Shown here piece after piece: positions 53,419 through 61,794 of a stretch of 64,000 nt of DNA. The stretch's first letter is position 1. Every line of letters starts with the position of its first letter. The notes beneath the pieces are model-generated. The model searched no databases, was not told the origin of the DNA, and saw only the letters and a list, made by a program, of their open reading frames with translations. Made by a program: the position numbers and the translations under genes. This stretch comes from Sedimentibacter sp. (GTDB lineage Bacteria; Bacillota; Clostridia; Tissierellales; Sedimentibacteraceae), in the NCBI GenBank assembly GCA_018436705.1, contig JAHDLA010000007.1:186001-250000 (forward strand), written 5' to 3'.

Positions 53419-54690
53419 TCATTCTCCTTTATCTGTTGTCTTAAGCCCTGCTATTATTCGCTTCAACAGCTCCTCAGTTCTTTCATATCCTATCCATCCA
53501 TAAAGATCAAACATGTTGTCAATCAGTACCGTTGTTTCATCAACATCAGGCAGGTATCCAATGCATAAATCCGGCTGCAGCATTTTTAACTTTGAAAATG
53601 CTGAATATTCATTTACAATCCTGCATACCGGAGGATCACAGCCCTCTTTTATAATTTTCTTTACATATCTGTCATCCCCCGGATAATATTCTTCGAGATG
53701 CAGCAGCAACGGCTCCATTTTTAAAACTTTGGTAAAGTATTCTGTAAGAGGAAGCGGAAGGTCAACGCGAAGTGTCATTACATAATTCTTCCCCTTACAT
53801 AGCTCTATTGCTTTATGCTGCAGTAAAAGTGACCTTTCTTTTTCGCTTTCCAGTTTTTCGCCCATATTTATATTAAATATTTTTTCAATCTCTTCATATA
53901 CATCACTGATACTGCTGGGAGAATAGCAGTCGTGTAATGATATAAAAGGTGTTCCAAATTCCTTTTTCATTCTTACAGCAAGCGGATATGCATAGGGGGA
54001 TACGACAATGTTTAGTACTGCATCAGCAGCAGACTGAAAATCCTCCGCCGATGCTCCAGGAGCAAGATATCTTAATTTAACTCCATTATTTTCAAGCTCC
54101 TTAAAAATCAAAGGCATCGGTACATGCTCTTCTTCCGGCGGTCTTCCAAGTATGTTAGCTTGACTTTTATTTATAGACTCCCGTAACATCAGACCTGCCA
54201 TTGCCTCCATTGTCTTCCACGCTCCCGAAGGATAGCTTATGTTTTTAAACTGTCCAAGCATTATTGATGTGATGCTTGCATTGATTTCAGGCCGTACCTC
54301 ATGGATTATACTTTCAAAATCTTCTCCTACAAGCTCGGGAATACACGTAGCTATAACTAAAATAGCCTTTGCTCCTTCATGGTCCATTTTTTTGATTGCC
54401 TCCATAACTCCGTCGCGGCAACCAAAGATAACTTCTCTGGAATCCAGCACATAAAGCCAGTGAAGTTCACCTTCCTTACCCTCAGGAAAAAGACTGAAAA
54501 GCCTTGAATAGGTTGTGCACTCCGGCATACCTACCAGCAGCGAAGACAGTCCTTTGATTTCTTCACTGATTACAGATGCCATTCTCATGGGACAATGAGT
54601 TCCCGGAGATACTTCCGGTGTCAGAAAAGGAATTCCCTTCCCCGTTCTGATTTCTGATAGTCGTTTTGTATTAACTAAAATGCTCTTCAT
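53419..54690 (-). CDS. nitrogenase component 1-like protein, subunit A
   Basis: A 423-residue NifD/NifE-like protein. It keeps the three N-terminal Cys that bind the bridging cluster: Cys33 ([10 protein letters not shown]), Cys58 ([10 protein letters not shown]) and Cys116 ([14 protein letters not shown]), with spacing like NifE or BchN. Cys91 (FGCRDG) is extra. The C-terminal half contains a REL-type Rossmann domain ([18 protein letters not shown]) but no catalytic cofactor ligands I can identify. Its start overlaps the NifH-like gene by 20 bases, indicating translational coupling. With subunit B it should form an electron-accepting, substrate-reducing component. Confidence 0.88.
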   Translation of the reverse strand: MKSILVNTKRLSEIRTGKGIPFLTPEVSPGTHCPMRMASVISEEIKGLSSLLVGMPECTTYSRLFSLFPEGKEGELHWLYVLDSREVIFGCRDGVMEAIKKMDHEGAKAILVIATCIPELVGEDFESIIHEVRPEINASITSIMLGQFKNISYPSGAWKTMEAMAGLMLRESINKSQANILGRPPEEEHVPMPLIFKELENNGVKLRYLAPGASAEDFQSAADAVLNIVVSPYAYPLAVRMKKEFGTPFISLHDCYSPSSISDVYEEIEKIFNINMGEKLESEKERSLLLQHKAIELCKGKNYVMTLRVDLPLPLTEYFTKVLKMEPLLLHLEEYYPGDDRYVKKIIKEGCDPPVCRIVNEYSAFSKLKMLQPDLCIGYLPDVDETTVLIDNMFDLYGWIGYERTEELLKRIIAGLKTTDKGE

Positions 54691-55435
54691 ACTTGTTCTC
54701 CAAAATTGTATTTGCCAAACTTAAATAACGCTTGGACATTTCTGAATCTGGAAAAGCCTCCACACATGTTTTTCCAAGCCCTTCTGCTTTTTGTATTATA
54801 GAGTCTCTTGGTATTTTATGAATTACCTTTGTTCCTATTTCCTCGGCAGCATTTTGCACAAGCTCTGACTCACCCTCTATATTTTTTGCATTCAGTACCA
54901 GTCCCTTAAGTGAAGCGTATCCTCTTTTTCCAAAACTTTTCACAGCGCGGGCTATATTAGCGGCTGCATAAAGAGACATCATTTCACCGGATGTAACAAT
55001 ATACACATCGTCTGCGTATCCTCCCCGGATAGGCATGGCAAACCCTCCGCACACAACATCACCCAGCACATCATAAATAACAATATCAGGATTATAAATT
55101 TCATATGCATTGAGCTCTTCTAATTTTTCAAATGCGGTTATAATTCCACGTCCTGCGCACCCTACTCCCGGAACCGGTCCGCCGGATTCCACACAGTACA
55201 CTCCAGTGCTGCTTTTATATACCAAATCCTCCAAAGAAACATTCTCTTTATTCCTTAACATATCCAGCACCGTAGGTATATTTTTCCCCTCAGACAGATT
55301 CCTTGTCGAATCAGCTTTAGGGTCGCAGCCAATCTGCATAACCGTGTATCCCAATAACGATAATGCAGCCGAAGTATTTGATACAGTCGTTGATTTACCT
55401 ATTCCGCCTTTTCCGTATACAGCTATTTTTTTCAT
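54671..55435 (-). CDS. NifH-like nitrogenase iron protein homologue
   Basis: A 254-residue P-loop ATPase of the NifH/BchL/CfbC family. Walker [11 protein letters not shown] (residues 8-17), switch DPKADSTR, and the two Cys that hold the intersubunit 4Fe-4S cluster, Cys93 ([10 protein letters not shown]) and Cys129 ([12 protein letters not shown]). [12 protein letters not shown] is the switch II region. The protein is intact and should deliver electrons to the component-1 pair with ATP hydrolysis. It is slightly shorter than classical NifH. It lies twelve bases after the FepC-like ATPase gene, in the same operon. Confidence 0.93.
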   Translation of the reverse strand: MKKIAVYGKGGIGKSTTVSNTSAALSLLGYTVMQIGCDPKADSTRNLSEGKNIPTVLDMLRNKENVSLEDLVYKSSTGVYCVESGGPVPGVGCAGRGIITAFEKLEELNAYEIYNPDIVIYDVLGDVVCGGFAMPIRGGYADDVYIVTSGEMMSLYAAANIARAVKSFGKRGYASLKGLVLNAKNIEGESELVQNAAEEIGTKVIHKIPRDSIIQKAEGLGKTCVEAFPDSEMSKRYLSLANTILENKYEEHFS

Positions 55436-55447
55436 ATTAATTCCTTC

Positions 55448-56233
55448 CTATTTTATTAAATTATAAGAGAGACATGTTGGGCGATCGGTATTTGGATCGG
55501 TAACAATACCAGCTTCTATGCAAAACGTCTCCCTGAGTATTTCCGGTCTCATCAAATCCCACGGTGTTCCGCTGGATATTATTCTTCCGTTTCTTACCGC
55601 AACCATGAAATCGGCATGCCTTGCAGCAAGATTTAAGTCATGAAGTACCATCACAATAGTATAACCTCTCTCTTCGTTAAGCTTTTTTAAAAGCTCAAGA
55701 ACCTCAAGTTGGTATGACATATCCAAATATGTTGTAGGCTCATCCAAAAGAATTGTATCTGTCTGTTGTGCAATTGCCATTGCAATCCACGCTCTCTGCC
55801 GCTGTCCTCCGGATAATGTATCTACAGGGCTTGTTTCTAAATCTAAAAGTTTTGTTTCTGCCAATGCCCATTCAATTGCATCTTTGTCTTCTTCGGCCAT
55901 TTTTCCAATTTTATTTTTGTGCGGGAATCTGCCGTATGATACCAATTCTCCCACCGTAAGCCCAATTGGCGCCAGCGGCGACTGAGGAAGAATAGACATC
56001 TTTTTTGCTATTTTAGCCGTATCCATTGTATTTATATCTTTCCCGTCCAAAAATACCCGTCCGCTCCTTGGCCTTAAGATTCTTCCTATTGCTTTTAATA
56101 ATGTAGATTTTCCGCACCCGTTTGGGCCTATTATCACAGTTATTTTTCCTTTTGGTATTTTTATATTAAGGCTGTCTACCACATTAAGATCTCTGTAACC
56201 GATTGACAGATTTATTGTTTCTATACTATTCAT
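55448..56233 (-). CDS. FecCD-type ABC importer ATP-binding protein
   Basis: A 261-residue ATPase of the FepC/BtuD class. Walker A GPNGCGKSTLL, IGRILRPRSGRVFLDGKDI, signature TLSGGQRQRAWIAMAI, Walker B ILLDEPTTYLDMSYQ, H-loop MVLHDLNLAARHAD. This class drives uptake of Fe-siderophores, heme or corrinoids. The start overlaps the preceding permease stop (ATGA-type). Confidence 0.93.
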   Translation of the reverse strand: MNSIETINLSIGYRDLNVVDSLNIKIPKGKITVIIGPNGCGKSTLLKAIGRILRPRSGRVFLDGKDINTMDTAKIAKKMSILPQSPLAPIGLTVGELVSYGRFPHKNKIGKMAEEDKDAIEWALAETKLLDLETSPVDTLSGGQRQRAWIAMAIAQQTDTILLDEPTTYLDMSYQLEVLELLKKLNEERGYTIVMVLHDLNLAARHADFMVAVRNGRIISSGTPWDLMRPEILRETFCIEAGIVTDPNTDRPTCLSYNLIK

Positions 56234-57288
56234 TTAGTAATTCCTTCCTTCTGCTTGATTTTGTATATTAAAAACAGAAAATATGGCGCTCCGATTATTG
56301 CCGTCATAATTCCGGTGGGTATTCCTGAGGGTTGAAGCAGAACTCTCCCTAATGTATCAGCAGATAAAACAAGTATTGAACCGATTAACGCACACGACGG
56401 CAGCAGAAACGAATGTTTCGGCCCTAGTATCTTCCGTGCCAAATGAGGTGCAACCAGCCCTACAAAGGTTATGTTTCCTCCCACCGCAACACATGACGCC
56501 GCAAGCATTACTGATATAATCAAAAGTTTTTTCCGCTCCTTGTTAATCGAAACACCCAGTCCGGTTGCCATTTCATCTCCAAGGTTCAAAATATCAAGCA
56601 CTTTACCTTTGAATATTGCATACGGAATCAGTATGACGAGCCAGGGCAGCAGAGACAGCACAAAATTCCAATTTGCTCCTACTATTTGTCCTGCCTGCCA
56701 TGAAGCAAAAAAATCAAACTGGCTGTCATCCAGCTTTACAACAAGAATCGTAGTAAGCGCAGATATTCCTGCCTGAACAGCAATGCCAGTCAGCACAAGA
56801 CGCGAAGGTTCCGATCCCTCCTGCTTTTGATAGGCAAGCAAATAAACTGCAAGTGCAGCCGCTCCGGCGCCGGCCATTGATAAAAAAGGTAATGTCATAA
56901 TTGATGCGAAATTATTTGAACCAAAGCAAATAATGTATAGGACAACTACAAGTCCAGAACCTGCATTGAGCCCCAAAATCCCAGGTTCTGCAAGCGGATT
57001 TCTCGTTATTCCTTGGATAATACAGCCGGACAATGAAAGCCCCGCACCGATTAATGCAGATATAACTATACCCGGCATTCTGAACTTAAATAAAATCAGA
57101 TTTTGTTTATCTGTTCCCGACCCCAAAATAGTATTTATTGTATCTGCAAATGTAAATTTCGAAAATCCTACTTTCATGCTTACTAAAAAAATTGTAATAA
57201 GCACCACTGAGCATCCTGCTATAAAAATGCTGTTCCTCAACAGTATTTTCTGCTTGTGTTTTTTGTTTCTTTCTCGAGATGTCATCAT
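56230..57288 (-). CDS. FecCD-type ABC importer permease 2
   Basis: A 352-residue permease of the FecCD family: FRMPGIVISALIGAGLSLSGCIIQGITRNPLAEPGILGLNAG-like region (family motif 'RLPRxLxAxLvGaaLalsGaixQ'), GGNITFVGLVAPHLARKILG and SADTLGRVLLQPSGIPTGI. About ten membrane helices. The start overlaps the upstream permease by four bases; the two form a heterodimer as in FepDG. Confidence 0.93.
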   Translation of the reverse strand: MMTSRERNKKHKQKILLRNSIFIAGCSVVLITIFLVSMKVGFSKFTFADTINTILGSGTDKQNLILFKFRMPGIVISALIGAGLSLSGCIIQGITRNPLAEPGILGLNAGSGLVVVLYIICFGSNNFASIMTLPFLSMAGAGAAALAVYLLAYQKQEGSEPSRLVLTGIAVQAGISALTTILVVKLDDSQFDFFASWQAGQIVGANWNFVLSLLPWLVILIPYAIFKGKVLDILNLGDEMATGLGVSINKERKKLLIISVMLAASCVAVGGNITFVGLVAPHLARKILGPKHSFLLPSCALIGSILVLSADTLGRVLLQPSGIPTGIMTAIIGAPYFLFLIYKIKQKEGITK

Positions 57289-58325
57289 GCTGCTCTCCTT
57301 CTTTTTCTTTCAAGATACAAAAAAAACGGCACCCCTATCATTGATATTAACGCACCCACCGGAGCTTCAGCAGGGGGGTTTATAGTTCTGGCGGCCAAAT
57401 CGGCCAATACCATTAAGTTTGCTCCAAGCACAGCCGATACAGGGATAATATTTCTGTAATCGACACCAACGATAAATCTTGCAATATGAGGGATAACCAG
57501 ACCAACAAATCCCACAGCTCCCACTACCGAAACAGATATGCCGGCAAGAAGTACGACTAATGCAGAAAACGCAATCTGATATAATTTTATGTTGAGCCCC
57601 AGTCCTACAGCTACGTCTTCTCCCAGGCTGAGACATGTTACTTTTTCTGCATTTATACAGGCTGCAATCAATGATGCAATTATAACAGGAGCCATGATTA
57701 TAACCTGATTCCAGCCTGCAGCAGAAACACCACCTACAGTCCAAAACATTATATCTTGAGAAACTTCAAACATAATTGCAATTCCCTGACTAAGGCTTGT
57801 AAACAGGGCTCCTACAGCAGCCCCTGCCAAAATTTTATTCATATATGCATCTCTTGCACTTCGTGAAGATGATATTTTGTTAACCAAAAAAGAAGTGAGT
57901 GCCGCTCCGGCAAAACAAAATATAATAGTTTGCAAATAAGTAATCTGAGGCATAAAGGCAAAAGACAGCGATAACGAAAATCCTGCTCCGGCATTAATGC
58001 CCATTAACCCGGAATCAGCCATAGGATTGCGTGTTGTTCCCTGCATTATGGCCCCTGCTACAGACAAGGCCGATCCCACTAACATGCTTGCTGCAAGCCT
58101 TGGAACTCTCAAATCGCGAAGAATCAGATGATATTTGTTTTCGGAATCAAAATTCATGAAGGCATCAACAACAGACTTTACAGGAATCGAGGAAACACCT
58201 TTAGTAACAGAAAAAATTGATATTACCGCCAATGTTATGCATCCTGCAACAATCACAAAAAATGTTGATATTTGTTTTTCTCTAATTTTTATATTTTTTT
58301 CTTTTGCTTTGTATTCTTTTTTCAA
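57285..58325 (-). CDS. FecCD-type ABC importer permease 1
   Basis: A 346-residue permease with the same family blocks: RDLRVPRLAASMLVGSALSV, AGAIMQGTTRNPMADSG, GAVGFVGLVIPHIARFIVG and LADLAARTINPPAEAPVG. About ten helices. First permease after the binding protein. The ligand (Fe-siderophore, heme, cobamide or another tetrapyrrole) cannot be determined from it. Confidence 0.93.
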   Translation of the reverse strand: MKKEYKAKEKNIKIREKQISTFFVIVAGCITLAVISIFSVTKGVSSIPVKSVVDAFMNFDSENKYHLILRDLRVPRLAASMLVGSALSVAGAIMQGTTRNPMADSGLMGINAGAGFSLSLSFAFMPQITYLQTIIFCFAGAALTSFLVNKISSSRSARDAYMNKILAGAAVGALFTSLSQGIAIMFEVSQDIMFWTVGGVSAAGWNQVIIMAPVIIASLIAACINAEKVTCLSLGEDVAVGLGLNIKLYQIAFSALVVLLAGISVSVVGAVGFVGLVIPHIARFIVGVDYRNIIPVSAVLGANLMVLADLAARTINPPAEAPVGALISMIGVPFFLYLERKRRRAA

Positions 58326-58390
58326 TACAAGCCTCCTTTAAAACAAAAAGCCGGTTTACATACTACTTACATATCCCGGCTTTTTACAGT

Positions 58391-59359
58391 CTATTCCGAA
58401 TAAATTTCTACCATCTTCTCTGCTGTCAGTTTCATAGCAATAGGGCCAAATGTATTCATATTTTCGTCGAAAAAATATACTCTGCCATTATTAACAGCGT
58501 CAAGAGCATTCCACACACTGGAATCCTTCATGCCCTCAACAAAAGATTTGGCAGCTTCATAGTTATGCTGAAAAGCAATATAGTATGGATCCATTTCAGA
58601 CAAAGCTTCAAGAGAAATATTAGCATAGGTTTCCGGATGATTTTCTGTTTTTGTAATACCAAAAGTTTCATAATAAGAGTCATCCCCTAGTGTTATAAAT
58701 CCCTTTCCGTCAGTGCGGAATAGAGCAAATGTTCTTTCTGCATGGTTGCCGGTAATATTCTTCGCTTCTTTTATTTTCTCTTCAATCTCTAAAATGACTT
58801 CTTCTGCTTTTTCCTCTCTGTCCACAATCTCCGCACAGCTCATTAACTGATTCTGCCATGTCTCATTGTAATCAAGCAGGATAACCGGTGCAATCTGAGC
58901 CAAACTATCATAAATTTCCTCCACCCCTCTGTGTATGGAGAATGTTATTATTACATCCGGTTCAGATTCAAGTATTGCTTCTAAATTCAAATCTGTTGAA
59001 CTTCCTAAATCAATAATTTCTACATTTTCCATATACGGCTTAAACAACTCTGAGCTTTCAAGAGACCCCTTCTGTCCCAACATATTTCCCATAGATGCTG
59101 CAACAGGATTTACTCCCAAAGCAAAGAAATGCTCTAAATAAAAAGTGTGCAAAAGCACTATTCTTTTTGGTTTGGTTTCTAAAACTATTTCCCTGCCGGA
59201 AGCATCAGTAATTGTTCTAGGATATGATGAATACTCTGTAACTTCTGTTTTACTATTATCAGCAATTCCAGTATCAACTTCTTCTTGTGTTTTGACACAT
59301 CCGCATGTCATAATTGCTGCCATTGCCGTAACTGCTATAATACTTAATATTTTTTTCAA
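58391..59359 (-). CDS. FecB-type iron/siderophore/tetrapyrrole-binding lipoprotein
   Basis: A 322-residue periplasmic-binding-type protein of the FepB/BtuF class, with a lipoprotein signal ending in CGC, then RTITDASGREIVLETKPKRIVLL, DLGSSTDLNLEAILESEPDVIITF and VFFDENMN-like segments. It presents the ligand to the permease pair. The start is a TTG with AGGGAGGAAAA in front; a longer ATG frame would read through the 17-bp hairpin upstream and is rejected. A 40-base hairpin with an operator copy lies in its leader. Confidence 0.9.
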   Translation of the reverse strand: MKKILSIIAVTAMAAIMTCGCVKTQEEVDTGIADNSKTEVTEYSSYPRTITDASGREIVLETKPKRIVLLHTFYLEHFFALGVNPVAASMGNMLGQKGSLESSELFKPYMENVEIIDLGSSTDLNLEAILESEPDVIITFSIHRGVEEIYDSLAQIAPVILLDYNETWQNQLMSCAEIVDREEKAEEVILEIEEKIKEAKNITGNHAERTFALFRTDGKGFITLGDDSYYETFGITKTENHPETYANISLEALSEMDPYYIAFQHNYEAAKSFVEGMKDSSVWNALDAVNNGRVYFFDENMNTFGPIAMKLTAEKMVEIYSE

Positions 59360-59380
59360 TTTTTCCTCCCTAAATAAATT

Positions 59381-59420
59381 AAAATTGCATAGGTTAGTCT
59401 TTGCTAACCTATGCAATTTT
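59381..59420 (-). promoter_or_regulatory. 17-bp perfect hairpin containing operator copy 4
   Basis: Arms 59381-59397 and 59404-59420 are perfect complements around six bases. The core 59393-59408 reads GTTAGTCTTTGCTAAC, matching GTTAGT-N4-RCTAAC. It lies between the AraC gene and the binding-protein gene. It may be a terminator after the regulator, a binding site, or both. Confidence 0.65.
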
Positions 59421-59460
59421 AACATAATACTATTTAGTTACGGAATTGGTTTATCTTGAA

Positions 59461-60285
59461 CTAATTATGGATTATTCCTGAATTTTTTCTCGCTGCAGTA
59501 GGAGAAAAACCGGTTTTCTTTTTGAAAATACGACTGAAATATAAAGGATCTTCGTACCCTACCGCTTTAGCCACGTCATTCACGGACGCTTCTGTTGTCA
59601 GTAATAGTTCCTTTGCACGATTCAAACGATATGCAATTAAATAGTCACCAGGACCCATTGATGCATATTTTGAAAAAATATAATACATTCTGTTTGTATT
59701 TACTTCGTACATATCTGCTAATTCCGAAACATTTATAGTATCGGAATAATGCTCGTGGATGTACTCGATTATTCTATCAAATAAATCCTTGTCATTATGA
59801 ATAGCTATCTTTTCATTACAGATAAAAATTTCTTCCAGCACACATCTGAACAATGTTTCTTTTTGAAATTCAGAGAGAGTTCCAGGCATATGCGAAGTTC
59901 TCCAAAGCCTGTTGAGTAATCCATTCAGCCTTGGACTATGACCAACTTCAAGTTCAAAATGCAAATCTTGAAGACAGATTCCATTACCTGTTTTTTTATC
60001 TGCATCATACAATACGCACATGTATTCCAATGCAGAGTTGCCCAAAACCTTTTTATCTAATACCATATCCGCTCCACCGTGAATTATTTTTTTATTGTTT
60101 GCAATATACGGAGTGCCGTTAAAATCAAATTGAGCTTTACCGGCAAATGGTATTATAATACCGGGATACGGTGCTGTTTTTTGTCTGCCGCTTTTACTTG
60201 GAGCAACTCTGTATCTGTAAACAGATTTTACATGAAAAAATGATTTTGCATAACAATCCACAAGTTGACTAAATTCATAATTCAT
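59461..60285 (-). CDS. AraC-family transcriptional regulator
   Basis: A 274-residue regulator. The N-terminal ligand domain (APYPGIIIPFAGKAQFDFNGTPY) resembles that of siderophore-sensing AraC proteins such as Btr. The C-terminal double helix-turn-helix is intact: TINVSELADMYEVNTNRMYYIFSKY and ASVNDVAKAVGYEDPLYFSRIFKKKTG, ending GFSPTAARKN. First gene of the importer/nitrogenase-like operon, so it probably activates it in response to the imported ligand. GAGGTG precedes the ATG. Confidence 0.92.
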   Translation of the reverse strand: MNYEFSQLVDCYAKSFFHVKSVYRYRVAPSKSGRQKTAPYPGIIIPFAGKAQFDFNGTPYIANNKKIIHGGADMVLDKKVLGNSALEYMCVLYDADKKTGNGICLQDLHFELEVGHSPRLNGLLNRLWRTSHMPGTLSEFQKETLFRCVLEEIFICNEKIAIHNDKDLFDRIIEYIHEHYSDTINVSELADMYEVNTNRMYYIFSKYASMGPGDYLIAYRLNRAKELLLTTEASVNDVAKAVGYEDPLYFSRIFKKKTGFSPTAARKNSGIIHN

Positions 60286-60409
60286 TGTTCACACCTCTCA
60301 GTTATCTTTATGTTCGCCTTGATATAATACTGTTATTCATTATAAATTAGGCGTTCAAAAAAAACGCCAGTAATTTTACTCGTTAATTATTGTTATGTTT
60401 TTATAAATA

Positions 60410-60425
60410 GTTAGTTCTATCTAAC
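60410..60425. promoter_or_regulatory. palindromic operator copy 2
   Basis: GTTAGTTCTATCTAAC, one mismatch from the perfect palindrome. It starts two bases downstream of a minus-strand TACAAT, so it would cover a transcription start. Confidence 0.6.
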
Positions 60426-60534
60426 TAATTGTAACATATATACTTTAAAATAAACAGGTTAATTTTTATTTATATCCATTCAATAAAAATATTCCGACAT
60501 TTTTTCATTGACATATACAAATAAATAGCGTGTG

Positions 60535-60550
60535 ATTAGTTAGCACTAAC
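60535..60550. promoter_or_regulatory. palindromic operator copy 3
   Basis: ATTAGTTAGCACTAAC, one mismatch. It abuts a minus-strand TATAAT (60551-60556), the position expected for a repressor covering +1 of the operon. Confidence 0.6.
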
Positions 60551-60643
60551 ATTATAGTGAAGTTTTCTCCCTCAAGAAATCTAATGGCTACAGTATAAGC
60601 GAGCTATCTTTGTGGAAACGTCTACGATTTGTTACTGTTGAAA

Positions 60644-61090
60644 TCAATTCCAGCTCTGTATCTCAATAATATTACCCTCAATATCTGTAGCATATACAAA
60701 TGTTGCCTTACTTCCATCCTCATAATTCGTATGCACCAGTTCTCCAACAGTTCCTCCGCCATTTGCAAGTAGTTTTTCAAGTGTTTCATCCACGTTGTCC
60801 ACTTCAAAAGCAAGGTGAGCTATTCCGCATTCATTTATTTTGTGACTAAGGTTGCCAACCATCTGATCGTATGAAAATATTTCAAGAGTCGGAGGATTCT
60901 TATCGTATCCCGGCATAGCCAAATGTTCCCCCGTGATATGTACATTGCTGATTCCGGTCAGCTTATCAAGCCATTCTCCACGCAAATCTCGTTTCTTTCC
61001 TATACTTCTGCATCCAAAAACATCTTTATAGAATTTAATTATTTTTTCGCAATCTTTTGCAATAATATTAACATGTCCAAAACGAATCAT
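60644..61090 (-). CDS. VOC (glyoxalase-fold) family protein
   Basis: A 148-residue two-repeat vicinal-oxygen-chelate protein: IRFGHVNIIAKDCEKIIKFYKDVFG, then CGIAHLAFEVDNVDETLEKLLANGG and ATDIEGNIIEIQSW. Metal-type residues are at His6, His near 93 and Glu near 143. Members include glyoxalases, epimerases and resistance proteins; the substrate is unknown. It lies upstream of, and in the same orientation as, the nitrogenase-like operon but is separated from it by that operon's control region. Confidence 0.87.
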   Translation of the reverse strand: MIRFGHVNIIAKDCEKIIKFYKDVFGCRSIGKKRDLRGEWLDKLTGISNVHITGEHLAMPGYDKNPPTLEIFSYDQMVGNLSHKINECGIAHLAFEVDNVDETLEKLLANGGGTVGELVHTNYEDGSKATFVYATDIEGNIIEIQSWN

Positions 61091-61142
61091 TTTGTACCCC
61101 CTATATTAAATTTGTTAAAAAACCAAATTAGTTTACATATTG

Positions 61143-61679
61143 TTATTTTAAGTTAACTTCATATATTTCATTTTTTTCTTCATTAGACGCAATAATACTA
61201 TAGCCCTCACAGTCTTCATTTACTTCATAAATAAGGTAGCCTATTTCACTTATACCCGGTGATAAATTTCTTTTTTCAATATGATTATTTATATTTCCAA
61301 TAGTGTTAAGATACGGATAAAATTCACGACCGCTTTTATCTTCAAGCTTCAAATCAGGTATATATTCAAACTCTTTATCTGTTGTATTCTTAAGTTCTAA
61401 TACAACTAATACAAATTTAAATCCTTCTGACGCATATGCCGTTGAACCGTAATATGAGCTGATTAACTTGTCTTCTTCGGCTCCTCTTATTTTTAAATCA
61501 AATGTTTCTAGAGCAATTTCATCGCCTATTTGTTTATTTATGCGAACAGTTTCTACTTCAGATTTTGAAGAACCAGTGCAAGCCGACAGACTAATAATAA
61601 TAAATGCAGTCAAAATACAATAGCTGAAATAGCTCATGTATTTATTAATATTTTTGCTCAGCAAATTTTTTTTGTTCAT
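61143..61679 (-). CDS. DUF4352 lipoprotein
   Basis: A 178-residue lipoprotein with a lipobox (ISLSAC) after a long charged N-terminus, then an immunoglobulin-like DUF4352 domain: ETFDLKIRGAEE...GFKFVLVVLELKNTTDKEFEYIPDLKLED and the GYLIYEVNEDCEGYSI end. Function unknown; related proteins are exported and often stress or antigen-like. GGAGAAAGAG sets the ATG; a GTG five codons earlier lies within that ribosome site. Confidence 0.8.
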   Translation of the reverse strand: MNKKNLLSKNINKYMSYFSYCILTAFIIISLSACTGSSKSEVETVRINKQIGDEIALETFDLKIRGAEEDKLISSYYGSTAYASEGFKFVLVVLELKNTTDKEFEYIPDLKLEDKSGREFYPYLNTIGNINNHIEKRNLSPGISEIGYLIYEVNEDCEGYSIIASNEEKNEIYEVNLK

Positions 61680-61794
61680 ATTCTCTTTCTCCACATTAAG
61701 ACTATGTAGTCCGTATAAATTTACGCTTTGCTTATAACCATCAATTTAAAAAATGTGCTGATATAAGCATATATGCATCTATAATTGTCAATTC

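Larger units (their letters stand above)
60286..60643. promoter_or_regulatory. 358-bp control region of the AraC/Fec/nitrogenase-like operon
   Basis: Holds operator copies 2 and 3 (listed separately), a GGCGTT/AACGCC hairpin at about 60349-60367 and two minus-strand -10-like boxes, TATAAT (60551-60556) and TACAAT (60428-60433), each directly upstream of an operator copy. On the plus strand, CAGTA (60591-60595) and TACTG (60632-60636) could close a folded element of unknown type. No ORF is seen. Confidence 0.5.

Noticed and set aside
52188..55435. True nitrogen-fixing nitrogenase or dark protochlorophyllide reductase
   Set aside because: No cofactor-assembly genes, no FeMo-co ligands, altered cluster Cys in subunit B, and no bacteriochlorophyll genes in the window.
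58391..59425. Longer start of the Fec binding protein at 59425
   Set aside because: It would place the 17-bp hairpin inside the coding region and before the signal peptide; TTG at 59359 has an excellent ribosome site.
51096..60550. Classical DtxR/IdeR iron box
   Set aside because: The box has GTTAG and CTAAC nearly adjacent (TTAGGTTAG-N-CTAACCTAA); here six bases separate the halves in all four copies.
60560..60643. Purine or THF riboswitch
   Set aside because: The conserved core bases of these classes are not present, and no + strand gene follows.
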